Positions 27,095 through 35,800 of a stretch of DNA of 64,000 nt are shown piece after piece. The DNA comes from Kitasatospora azatica KCTC 9699 (lineage in GTDB: Bacteria; Actinomycetota; Actinomycetes; Streptomycetales; Streptomycetaceae), in assembly GCF_000744785.1 (NCBI RefSeq), contig NZ_JQMO01000003.1, forward strand, positions 1,488,001 through 1,552,000, in the 5' to 3' direction. The translations under genes and the position numbers were made by a program. Numbering within the stretch: position 1 is the stretch's first letter; every line of letters begins with the position of its first letter. The notes below the pieces were generated by a model. That model was given only the letters and a program-made list of their open reading frames with translations. It had not been told where the DNA came from and searched no databases.

Positions 27095-27143
27095 CGTCAG
27101 AGGGGGGGTGGCGCGCCACTGCGCGCCACCCCCCCCTCTGACG
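27095..27143. terminator. Bidirectional terminator, 22-bp stem with one bulge
   Basis: Left arm 27095-27116 pairs with 27121-27143: 8 bp, then seven G-C pairs, a bulged C at 27136, then CGTCAGA/TCTGACG. The loop is CACT. It lies between convergent genes. Its outer bases resemble those of the terminator at 25150. Confidence 0.85.
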
Positions 27144-27148
27144 CGCAG

Positions 27149-28387
27149 TCAACTCAGCTGGGGCAGGACCTCGGCCCCCAGTCGGGCGATGTTGTGCAGG
27201 GTGGCCTCCTGGTCGCCCGAACCCTCGGCGAGCAGGGCGAACCGCCGGATCCCGGTCCGCTCGACGGTGGCCAGCAGCCGGTCCGCGCACTGCCGGGGCG
27301 TGCCCACCGCGTGCAGGTCGCAGAGCAGCTCGGTGTAGGCGTACGGGTCGCGCATCCGCCGCTCGCGGCCGTCCACCGTGCGGTGCGCGCCGAGCCCGTA
27401 CTCGAACCAGCCCGGCATCGCCTGCAGCAGGGTGGCCCGGGCGGCGGGGGAGCGGTCGGCCACCTGAGCCACCCCGGCGGCCACGTGCTCGCGCTCCACC
27501 CGGGCGAGCTGCTCCTCGCCGCGTCCGGCAGCCCGCCAGGCGGTGCGGTAGGCGGTCAGCATGGCGAGCTTGTCGTCATCGCCGGAGTGCATGCCGAGGA
27601 GCATCGGCAGGCCGCGCTCGGCGGCCAGTTTGACGCTGCCGGGCGAGGTGCAGGCGACCACCACCGGCGGCCCGCCGGCGGTGCCCGTCTCGGTCGAGGG
27701 GCCGGTCTCGGTGCGCTGGCGCGGGAAGCGCAGCGCGGGCCCGGGCGTCAGGCCCAGCCAGTTGGCGAGTTCGTTGCCGCTGAGCCGGGCCGGCTCCACG
27801 GCCCGGGGCACCACCGCGACCTCGGGGAAGCTGAACTGCGGTCCGTCCGCCCGGACTCGGGAGCCGCGCAGCCAGCTGAGCAGCAGGTCCAACCGTTCGG
27901 CGAAGCCCTCCTCGTAGGCGGCCACGCCGCTGCCGAAGACCGCCAGGTCGATCCACGGCCCGCCGCGCCCGACGCCGAGGGTGAACCGGCCGCCGGAGGT
28001 CAGGTGGAGCAGCGCGGCCTGTTCGCCGAGGGCCACCGGGTGACTGGTGGAGAGCACGCTGACCGCCGTGCCGAGTTGGATCCGCCGGGTCCGGCCGAGC
28101 AGCAGCGCCGCCAGGGTGGCCGCGTTCGGGCAGACCCCGTACGGCACGAAGTGGTGCTCGGCCAGCCAGACGGCGTCCAGTCCGGCCCGCTCGGCCGCGA
28201 CGGTGGCGGCCACCGTCCGGTCCAGTGCCTGGGCGTGGGTCTGGCCGGGGAACTGGGCGGAGAGCAGGAAGGCACCGACCCGGACGGTGTCCTGGGCCGC
28301 TGGATGGCAGCCGCCGCGCTCCGGTGCGGTGACCGGGGGGAGGTCGGGAGCAGCCAGCGGGGGAAGATCGGCGCGGGTCTGGGTCAC
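27149..28387 (-). CDS. LLM class flavin-dependent oxidoreductase
   Basis: 412 aa bacterial luciferase-like TIM-barrel monooxygenase using F420 or FMN. Typical motifs: AGLDAVWLAEHHFVPYG near the N terminus, LGTAVSVLSTSHPVALGEQ, and LGVGRGG. Substrate is unknown. GTG at 28387 has GAGGAGG 8 nt upstream; the frame is open further upstream without coding character. An operator-like repeat lies at 28444-28471. Confidence 0.9.
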   Translation of the reverse strand: MTQTRADLPPLAAPDLPPVTAPERGGCHPAAQDTVRVGAFLLSAQFPGQTHAQALDRTVAATVAAERAGLDAVWLAEHHFVPYGVCPNAATLAALLLGRTRRIQLGTAVSVLSTSHPVALGEQAALLHLTSGGRFTLGVGRGGPWIDLAVFGSGVAAYEEGFAERLDLLLSWLRGSRVRADGPQFSFPEVAVVPRAVEPARLSGNELANWLGLTPGPALRFPRQRTETGPSTETGTAGGPPVVVACTSPGSVKLAAERGLPMLLGMHSGDDDKLAMLTAYRTAWRAAGRGEEQLARVEREHVAAGVAQVADRSPAARATLLQAMPGWFEYGLGAHRTVDGRERRMRDPYAYTELLCDLHAVGTPRQCADRLLATVERTGIRRFALLAEGSGDQEATLHNIARLGAEVLPQLS

Positions 28388-28443
28388 GGGATTGCCCTCC
28401 TCGGGTGCGAGCGGGCGGTTTGGGAGTCCCACTCTGTCCCCAT

Positions 28444-28471
28444 GTGAGTAACTGTCCTCACGTGAGTAACT
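28444..28471. promoter_or_regulatory. Direct repeats GTGAGTAACT and CTCACGTGAG palindrome
   Basis: GTGAGTAACT occurs at 28444-28453 and 28462-28471 (18 bp apart). The 10-bp palindrome CTCACGTGAG (28457-28466) overlaps the second copy. It lies in the 249-bp divergent region between the LLM oxidoreductase and the zinc-ribbon-like gene, so it could be a regulator site for either. Confidence 0.5.
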
Positions 28472-28636
28472 CATGTCATGTGCCATTGGCACCTAGAACA
28501 GCCGATTTCGCCGAAGAACGGGTGGATATTCCCGAAAACGCCCTGCGGGAGCCCGGGCGCGTGATAGGGGTCTCGGTAGGCGGCCCGTAACCTGAACGGT
28601 GTACCGCGTCGCGTCCCCGCCGGAAGGTGAAGCCCC

Positions 28637-28960
28637 GTGTCTCCCCGTCGCAACCGCATCAGCAGCTCCGCCGACCGCAGCGCGGAGCCTGCCGCGGCCC
28701 CGCTGGGCGGCTCGCTGCGTCGGGTGGAGAGCTACCGGGGCGAGGACTGGGTGGTGCAGACGGTGGCCGGGACGGCGGGCCGGTTCTACCGCTGCCCGGG
28801 CTGCGACCAGGAGATCCCGCCCGGGATGGGCCATGTGGTGGCCTGGCCGGACCACGGCGCCGGGGTGGAGGACCGCCGGCACTGGCACCGGGCCTGTTGG
28901 GGCGCCAGGGAGCGCCGCGGCTCGGCGGTCCAGCGCGGCCGCGGCGCTCCCAAGTACTGA
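28637..28960 (+). CDS. Small Cys/His protein, putative zinc-binding, unknown function
   Basis: 107 aa. Basic, Ser-rich N terminus; then YRCPGCDQEIPPGMGHVVAWP and RRHWHRACWG, giving Cys-X2-Cys and a His/Cys group that could bind zinc. Streptomycete homologues are often labelled ATP/GTP-binding protein, without a visible nucleotide motif here. GTG has GGAAGG upstream. It is 15 bp from the convergent ABC permease gene. Confidence 0.75.
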   Translation: MSPRRNRISSSADRSAEPAAAPLGGSLRRVESYRGEDWVVQTVAGTAGRFYRCPGCDQEIPPGMGHVVAWPDHGAGVEDRRHWHRACWGARERRGSAVQRGRGAPKY

Positions 28961-28975
28961 CGCAGTACTGACGCG

Positions 28976-29743
28976 TCAGGCGTCGCGCTTCTTCAGCACC
29001 GCGGCGCCGCCCAGCAGCGCCAGCAGGGTCCAGCCGCCGCAGATGAAGAATCCGGCCAGCCAGCCGTAGGGCGCGCTCGGCTCCTGGAAGACCATCAGCA
29101 TCTGGCGTCCCGCGTAGTCGGGGAAGTAGTGCGCGACGTTCTTGACCTTGGGCACCGCCGAGAGGATCGGCGAGAGCAGGAAGAAGAACGGGACCAGCAC
29201 GCCCAGCGCCAGTGTCTGGTTGTGCAGCATCGCGGTCACTCCGGCCGAGAAGAGGCAGAGCAGGGTCAGGTAGACCGCCGCACCGAAGACCGCGCGCAGC
29301 ACGTGCGGTGAGCCCAGGGTGGTGTGGTGCCCGCCGAGCAGCGCCTGCCCGAGGAAGAAGGTGACGAAGGCGGTCAGCAGCGAGACCAGCAGCGCCAGCA
29401 CGCCGATCACCACCGACTTGCCGGTCAGCAGGGTGCCGCGCTGCGGCACGGCGGCCAGCGAGACCCGGATCATCCCGCTGCTGTACTCGTTGCCGATGGC
29501 CAGCACGCCGAAGACGATCATCGCGATCTCGCCGAGCACGATGCCGGCGAAGCTGGTCGCGGTGGCGTCGAACGGGGTCTTCGAGTCCTTGGTGAAGTCG
29601 GCGAAGTTGTTCTTGGTGAGCAGCGAGATCAGCGCGCCCAGCGCGGCCGTCACCAGGAAGGCCAGCAGCAGGGTCCAGATGGTGGAGCGGACGGTGCGGA
29701 TCTTGGTCCACTCGGACTGCAGGATCGCGGGGAAGGAGGCCAT
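28976..29743 (-). CDS. ABC-2 type transporter permease
   Basis: 255 aa with six hydrophobic segments. N-terminal SEWTKIRTVRSTIWTLL is typical of actinomycete ABC-2 permeases; NEYSSGMIRVSLAAVPQR is the conserved cytoplasmic loop. ATG at 29743 is 2 nt after the stop of the ATPase gene, so they form one operon and one exporter. Substrate unknown. Confidence 0.9.
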   Translation of the reverse strand: MASFPAILQSEWTKIRTVRSTIWTLLLAFLVTAALGALISLLTKNNFADFTKDSKTPFDATATSFAGIVLGEIAMIVFGVLAIGNEYSSGMIRVSLAAVPQRGTLLTGKSVVIGVLALLVSLLTAFVTFFLGQALLGGHHTTLGSPHVLRAVFGAAVYLTLLCLFSAGVTAMLHNQTLALGVLVPFFFLLSPILSAVPKVKNVAHYFPDYAGRQMLMVFQEPSAPYGWLAGFFICGGWTLLALLGGAAVLKKRDA

Positions 29744-29745
29744 CG

Positions 29746-30795
29746 TCAGTTCGCGCCTTTCTTGTGGCTCTGCTGCTGCCAGCCCGCTCCCCAGGTGGCC
29801 GGTCCGCCGACGGCGGCGTCCCGGGTCCGGGCGTCGGCGCCGTCGATGCCCCCGTCGATGCCCCCGTCGAGACCTCCGGTGAGACCTCCGTTGAGACCCG
29901 CGTGGTACTCCACCGAGTCGGCGGTCATCTGCATGAAGGCCTCCTCCAGCGAGGCGCGCTGCAGGCTCAGTTCGTGCAGCGTGATGCCGTGCGCGGCGGC
30001 GAGTTCGCCGAGCTTGGCGGGGTCGCCGCCGACCACCTCGTAGGAGCCGTCCGGGCCCGGCTCGGCGGTGATCGACTGGCGGGCCAGTGCGTCCAGCAGC
30101 TGCTCCGGGTGCGGGGTGCGCACCCGCACCGCCGAGCGGGAGTTCTGCTCGATGAACTCGGCCATCGGCAGGTCGGCCAGCAGCATGCCCCTGCCGATCA
30201 CCACCAGGTGCTCGGCGGTCAGCGCCATCTCGCTCATCAGGTGCGAGGAGACGAACACCGTGCGGCCCTCGCCCGCCAGCCGCTTCATCAGATTGCGGAT
30301 CCACAGGATGCCCTCGGGGTCGAGCCCGTTGACCGGCTCGTCGAACATCAGGATCTCCGGGTCGCCGAGCAGGGCGGAGGCGATGCCCAGGCGCTGGCGC
30401 ATGCCGAGCGAGAAGCCGCGGGCCTTCTTGTTCGCCACCTCGGTCAGCCCGACCAGGCCGAGCACCTCGTCGACCCGGGTGATCGGGATCCGGTTGCTCT
30501 GGGCCAGCCAGAGCAGGTGGTTGCGTGCGGTCCGGCCCGGGTGCACCGCCTGAGCCTCCAACAGCGCGCCGATGTACTTGAGCGGTTCGCTGAGGTGGCC
30601 GTAGCCCTTGCCGTCGATGGTGACCTTGCCGCTGGTCGGGCGGTCGAGGTCGAGGATCAGTCGCATGGTGGTGGACTTGCCGGCGCCGTTGGGGCCGAGG
30701 AAGCCGGTGACGACGCCCTGGGGCACCTGGAAGGTCAGCCCGTCCACAGCGGTCTTGTCACCGTAGCGCTTGGTCAGCTCGTGCAGTTCGATCAT
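29746..30795 (-). CDS. ABC transporter ATP-binding protein
   Basis: 349 aa. Walker A GPNGAGKST (34-42), signature FSLGMRQRLGIA, Walker B EILMFDEP, and the D-loop NGLDPEG. ATG at 30795 is preferred to GTG at 30798 because GGGAG lies 5 nt before it. The C terminus carries a Gly-rich repeat (GLNGGLTGGLDGG and following), encoded by short tandem repeats at about 29843-29900, that is not part of the usual domain. Confidence 0.93.
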   Translation of the reverse strand: MIELHELTKRYGDKTAVDGLTFQVPQGVVTGFLGPNGAGKSTTMRLILDLDRPTSGKVTIDGKGYGHLSEPLKYIGALLEAQAVHPGRTARNHLLWLAQSNRIPITRVDEVLGLVGLTEVANKKARGFSLGMRQRLGIASALLGDPEILMFDEPVNGLDPEGILWIRNLMKRLAGEGRTVFVSSHLMSEMALTAEHLVVIGRGMLLADLPMAEFIEQNSRSAVRVRTPHPEQLLDALARQSITAEPGPDGSYEVVGGDPAKLGELAAAHGITLHELSLQRASLEEAFMQMTADSVEYHAGLNGGLTGGLDGGIDGGIDGADARTRDAAVGGPATWGAGWQQQSHKKGAN

Positions 30796-30880
30796 CACTG
30801 CTCCCGGTTCGTCATTCCTCGTCAGGTTATGACAAATCAGACGATTGGGCCCGCATTGTGCACCTCTTCGGGATGCCCCC

Positions 30881-30894
30881 TACGGTGGGCGCCA
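30881..30894 (+). promoter_or_regulatory. Leaderless promoter -10 element for the hydrolase gene
   Basis: TACGGT (30881-30886) is followed by 7 nt and then ATG at 30894. No Shine-Dalgarno is present. TTGTGC at 30856-30861 is a possible -35 with a long 19-bp spacer. Confidence 0.5.
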
Positions 30895-31667
30895 TGACCG
30901 ATCTCTCCGTACGTGACAGCGGCGGTGCGGGTACGCCCCTGCTCCTGCTGCACGCCTTCCCGCTCAACTCGGCGATGTGGCGCGGCCAGCTGGACGGCTC
31001 GCTGGGCGCGGTCCGGGTGCTGGCCCCGGACCTGCCGGGCTTCGGCGCCTCACCGGCCCCGGCCGGCGAGCCCTCGCTGGACGACTGGGCGGACCAACTG
31101 GCCCAGGTGCTGGACCGGGCCGGGGTGGCGCGCGCGGTGGTCGGCGGACTGTCGATGGGCGGCTACCTGGCTATGGCCTTCGCCCGACGGCACGGGGACC
31201 GGTTGGCCGGGCTGCTGCTCGCGGACACCAAGGCGAGCACCGACGCCCCGGCGGCGCTGACCAACCGGGAGCGGATCGCCAGTGCGGTGCTGGCCCGGCA
31301 GAGCGTGGCGCTGCTGCTCGAGGAGAAGACCGAGGCCTCCCTGCTCGGTACCGAGGCCGGCGAGGAACTGGCCGAGGAGGTACGGGGATTGATCGGTGCG
31401 GCGACACCCGAAGGGGTGGCCTGGGCGCAGCGGGCGATGGCCGGGCGGGCGGACTCCTTCGCGACCCTGGCGGGCCTCGCGGTGCCGGCCGCGGTGGTGG
31501 TGGGGGAGGACGACCGGCTGACCCCGGTGGACGACGCCGAGGACCTGGTGCTGACCCTGCCGGACGCCGAACTCACGGTGATCCCGGGCGTCGGACACCT
31601 GAGCGCCCTGGAGGCGCCGGCGGCCTTCAACGCGGCACTGGGGGCCCTGCTGCGCCGGGTGCGTTAG
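30894..31667 (+). CDS. Alpha/beta hydrolase
   Basis: 257 aa alpha/beta hydrolase fold. Oxyanion region LLLHAFPLNSAMW, nucleophile Ser in GGLSMGGY, acid Asp near VVGEDDRLTP, and His in IPGVGHLS. Substrate unknown; the size fits esterase or 3-oxoadipate enol-lactonase-like members. ATG 30894 was chosen over the upstream GTG because a leaderless -10 element sits 7 nt before it. Confidence 0.88.
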   Translation: MTDLSVRDSGGAGTPLLLLHAFPLNSAMWRGQLDGSLGAVRVLAPDLPGFGASPAPAGEPSLDDWADQLAQVLDRAGVARAVVGGLSMGGYLAMAFARRHGDRLAGLLLADTKASTDAPAALTNRERIASAVLARQSVALLLEEKTEASLLGTEAGEELAEEVRGLIGAATPEGVAWAQRAMAGRADSFATLAGLAVPAAVVVGEDDRLTPVDDAEDLVLTLPDAELTVIPGVGHLSALEAPAAFNAALGALLRRVR

Positions 31668-31702
31668 CGCCGCGACCTGCCCCGACCGGTTCGAGAGGCA
31701 CA

Positions 31703-31750
31703 ACGGCCGTCGGCCCCCGCCCGTTCGAGAAGGCGGGGGCCGACGGCCGT
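31703..31750. terminator. Bidirectional terminator, 19-bp perfect stem
   Basis: Arms 31703-31721 and 31732-31750 pair perfectly over 19 bp with a 10-nt loop, between the convergent hydrolase and filP genes. Confidence 0.85.
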
Positions 31751-31766
31751 AGCGGCTGAGCGGGTG

Positions 31767-32696
31767 TCAGCGGGACTGCTGGGCCGGGACGCCGAGGCTG
31801 TCGTCGGTCGGCAGCGAGGCCGCGGCGACGGCGGCACCGGTGAGGGTGGCCAGCATCTCGCGGACGTTGGTGAGCTGGGCGTTGATCGAGTCGCGGCGGT
31901 TGGTCAGCGCCGCCAGCTCGCGCTCGGACTCGCTGCGGATCCGGTCGGCCTTGGCGTTCGCGTCCGCCACGATGTCCTCGGACTGGCGCTGGGCCGTCTC
32001 GACCGTCTGGCGGGCCCGGCGCTCGGCGTCGGTGCGCAGCTTCTCGGCCTCCAGGCGCAGCTGCTCGGCCCGGTGCTCGATCTCGGCCAGCCGCTTCTCG
32101 GCCTTGGCCTGACGGGCCGCCAGGTCGCGCTCGGACTGCTCGCGACGCTTGGCCAGGTTGGTCTCGAACTCCAGCGCGGCCTGGGCGGCCTTGGTGCGGG
32201 TCTCCTCGAAGAGGGCGTCCGCCTCCTCACGCTTGTTCTGCGCGTCCTTGTTGGCCTCGGAGCGCAGCTGGGCGCTGTCGCTCTTGGCCTTCTCGACGAT
32301 CCGCAGGCCCTCGTCCTCGGCCTTCGCCTTGCGGTCCTTGGCGTAGTTCTCGGCCTCGGAACGAACCTGCTGGGCGGCGGCCTCGGCCAGCTCGCGGTGC
32401 TGCTCGGCGGCGCGGTGCGCCTCCTCACGCAGGTCCTTAGCCTCTTCCTCGGCCAGACGCAGGATCTTCTCGACCCGGGCACCGAGACCGGCGTACGAGG
32501 GCTCCGCCTCGGTCACCGCGGCCTGCGCGCTCTGGGTCTCCAGGTGGAGTTCCTCGATGCGCTTCTCGAGCGCGCTGATCCGGGACAACGCGCTGTCACG
32601 GTCGGCCACCAGCTTGGTGATCCGCTCGTCGACCTGGGCGCGCTCGTACCCACGGCGCACCAGGTCGAAGCCGTGAGGGGAGTGACTGTCGCTCAT
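31767..32696 (-). CDS. filP: FilP, coiled-coil cytoskeletal protein
   Basis: 309 aa, close to the known FilP length. It has the family N terminus (HGFDLVRRGYERAQVDERI), followed by almost continuous coiled coil rich in Ala, Glu, Arg and Lys (about 35-280). FilP forms intermediate-filament-like networks behind hyphal tips and works with DivIVA and Scy in polar growth. ATG at 32696 was chosen because it matches the FilP N terminus and has AGGAAG upstream. It is downstream of scy on the same strand. Confidence 0.93.
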   Translation of the reverse strand: MSDSHSPHGFDLVRRGYERAQVDERITKLVADRDSALSRISALEKRIEELHLETQSAQAAVTEAEPSYAGLGARVEKILRLAEEEAKDLREEAHRAAEQHRELAEAAAQQVRSEAENYAKDRKAKAEDEGLRIVEKAKSDSAQLRSEANKDAQNKREEADALFEETRTKAAQAALEFETNLAKRREQSERDLAARQAKAEKRLAEIEHRAEQLRLEAEKLRTDAERRARQTVETAQRQSEDIVADANAKADRIRSESERELAALTNRRDSINAQLTNVREMLATLTGAAVAAASLPTDDSLGVPAQQSR

Positions 32697-32745
32697 GGGG
32701 TTGGGCTTCCTGTCGTCAAACCAATGAGGTGGTTGAGGGAATCCT

Positions 32746-32801
32746 GACACGGTACCGGAGTGTCGTAGGCAAAAAGCCTATGGCGGACGGACAATGTCCG
32801 C
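32746..32801 (-). promoter_or_regulatory. scy-filP spacer with three small inverted repeats
   Basis: On the minus strand, GCGGAC...GTCCGC (32801-32783) begins right after the scy stop. TAGGC-TTTTT-GCCTA (32780-32766) comes next, then GACAC...GTGTC (32764-32746). The first hairpin followed by a T5 run could act as a weak terminator or attenuator before filP. The third is near the likely filP promoter. Confidence 0.45.
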
Positions 32802-35800
32802 TCAATCGGGTGGTGTCCTTTCGGACCTGCTACCACTCGAACGGGGGGCGCCCACTCCCGCGCCCGCCTTTGATCCCCCGTTGGCTCCACTGCCCCCCTT
32901 GGCGCCGGACGCCGCCGGCGCCTTGCCGGACGAGCCGGCCGCCTCCCGGGCCGCCGCCTGCTGCACAGGGGACGGCGCCTCGAAGGCCTCCAACGCGGAC
33001 AGGACGTCCTGCACGCGCGAGATCTCGGTGTTGATGTCCTTGCGGCGGCGGACCAGTTCGTCCAGCTCGCGCCGGCCCTCGTCGGTGACCCGCTGGGCCT
33101 CGGTCCGAGCCGTGGCCTGCACCCGGTCGGCCTCCTCCTCGGCCAGGCGCAGCTGCTCGGCCGCGGTCTCCTCGGCGGCCCGCAGCCGCTTGCTGGCCTC
33201 GCCGGCCGCGGCCTCCAACTGCTCCTCGGCCTCGTCCCGGGCGGCCTTGAGCCGCTCCTCGGCCTCGGCGCGCAACTGCTCGGCCTTGCTGCTGGAGTCG
33301 GCGAGCTTCTGCTCGGCCTCCTTGAGCAGGCCCTCGGCCTTGCGCACGGCGGCGATCCGGACCTTGCTGGCCTCGGCGGAGGCCTGCGAGGTGAGCTCGG
33401 CGGCCCGCTCCTCGGCGGCGGCGACCAGCGCGGCCGCTCGCTCCTCGGCCTCGGCGACGGCGGCCACCGCCTGCTCCTCGGCCTCGGTGAGCTGTTCCTG
33501 AGCGGCGGTCACCAGCGCGTCCACCCGCTCCCCGGCGGACTTCATGGCCTGCGCGTTCTCCTTGCGGGAACGCTCGTGCAGGGCCTCCACCTCGGCCTGG
33601 GTGCGCTCGCGCAGCTCCTCGGCGCGCTCGCGGATCGCGGTGGCGTCCCGGCGGGCCTCGGAGAGCATCGTGTCGGCGTCGGTGCGGGCCCGCTCGACCT
33701 CGGCCTGGCCGGCCGCCTCGCCGGCCGCGACCAGTCGGTCGGCCTCCTTGCGGGCCGCCGCCACCATCGCGTCGGCCTGCTCCTCGGCGGCGGCGGTGGT
33801 GGCCAGCGCGGTGGTCTGGGCCTCCTCGCCGAGCGACTCGGCGTCCGCGAAGGCCTTCTCCAGCACCGAGGTGGCCTGCGCCCGGGTGGCCGTGTCGAAC
33901 TGCTCGGCCTGCTCGCGGGTGCTGTTCTCGTACGCCTCGGCCTGGGCCCGGGTGGTGGCGTCGTACTCCTCCGCCAGGGTACGGGTGGCGGAGGCGAACT
34001 CCTCGGCCTCGGTGCGCAGTCGGGAGGCGTACTGCTCCGCGTCGGCGAGCAGCGCGGCGCCGCGCTCCTCGGCCTCGGCCACGGTGCGCTGGGCGTGCGC
34101 CTCGGCGTCGCCGACCATCTGCTGGGCCTGCGCCTCGGTCTCGGCACGCAGCGCCGCCGCGTACTGCTCGGCCTCCGAGCGCAGCGCGGCGTCGTACTCG
34201 CGGGCCTCGCCGGCCACCCGGGCGGCCTCGGCCTCGGCCTCGGCGCGCAGCCCCGCGGCGTACTGCTCGGCCTCGCTGCGCACACCCGCGTCGTAGGCGT
34301 CCGCGTCGGCGCGCAGGTGGCCGCTGTAGGTCTCGGCCTCGGCGGTGATCCGGGCGGCCTCGCGCTCGGCCGCCTCCCGCTCGGCGGCGGCTGCGGCCTG
34401 CGCCTCGGTGCGCAGTTCGGCGCTCTCCCGCTCGGCGCCGGCCCGCAGTTCGGCCACCTCGGCGGCGGCCTGCTCGCGCGTCTCGGTGGCCTCCCGCTCG
34501 GTGCGCTCGACCAGTTCGGCCACCTGCTGCGAGGCCCGCTCGTGCAGCCCGGCCACCGACTGACGGACCGCCGCCGCCTCGTCCTCGGCGGTGCTGACCA
34601 GCTCGGTGGCCCTGGCGGTGGCCGCGGCGGTGGCGCCGGCCGCCTCCAGCCGGGCCTGCTCCAGCGCCTCGGCGGCCTCGGCGCGCAGCCCGGCGATCTC
34701 CTCGGCGGCCTCGGCGACCAGCGCCGACGCCTCCTCGTTGGCCTCCGCGCGGGCGGTGGCCGCGGCGGCCTCGGCCTGCTCCAGCTGCTCGGCGGCCTGC
34801 ACCTGCAGCGCCTCGGCGGCGGCCTCGGCCTCGGTCCGGATCCGGGACGACTCGGCCGTGGCGGCCTCCCGCTCGGCGGTGGTCTCGGCGTTCGCCCGCT
34901 CGCGCAGCTCGGCCACCTCGGCGGCGGTGCGCTCGGTCAGTTCGGTGGCGGCCGTCTCGGCCTGCTCGCGGGCAGTGTGCGCGGCCGTCAGCTGGGCGGC
35001 CGTCTCCTCCTGCTCGCGGCGCAGCGCCACGCCCGCCTCCTCGGCGGCCCGGCGGCTCTCCTCGCGCAGCGCGTTGGCGGTGGCCTCGGCCTCGGCGACC
35101 AGTCGCTCGGCCTCGCTCTGCGCCTGCGCCTCGCGCTCCTCGGCGGCCTGCTGGGCGGCGGCCTGCACGGTGCTCGCGTGCGCCTCCGCCTCGGCCCGCA
35201 CCCGCTGGTCGAACTCGCTGGCCTCGCGGCGCAGTTCGGCGGTCTCCCGCTCGGCGGCGGCCCGGTTCTCGGCGGCCGCGGCCTTCGCGGCGGCGACCGC
35301 GTCCTTGTGCTGCTGCTCGGCGGCGGCGGCCAGCTTCTCGGCCTCGGTGCGGGCCCGGGTCAGGGTCTGCTCGGCCCGCGCCTGGGTCTGGGCGGCCTGC
35401 TCCTTGGCCTCCGCGCGCAGCCGGGCGACCTCGGTGGCGGCGCCCTCGCGCAGCTCGTCCGAGTCGGCCTTGGCCTTGGTGAGCAGCTCCTCGGCGTTCC
35501 TGGCCGAGTCCTCTATCTGGGCCACGGCCTGCCGGCGGGCCTCGCCGCGGACCCGCTCGGCCTCGGTGGCGGCCTGGGCGCGCAGGGCCTCGGCCTCGGC
35601 GCGCTGCTGGGCCGCCTCGTCCTGCAACCGCTCCATCCGGGCCCGGATGTCGGCGGCGTCGTCCAGTGCGGCGTTCTGCGCCTGCTCGACGGCCGCCTGG
35701 GCCTGCTCGCGCAGCCGTTCGGCCTCGGCGGCGGCTTCCGCGCGGACCCGCTCGGCCTCGGCGGCGGCCTCGGCCCGGGTCGCCTCGGCGTCCTGGGTGG

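Noticed and set aside
25150..27143. The two similar long hairpins as ends of a mobile element around nucS
   Set aside because: Both sit exactly between convergent genes, share only the outer few bases, and have no target duplication or transposase. They are ordinary bidirectional terminators.
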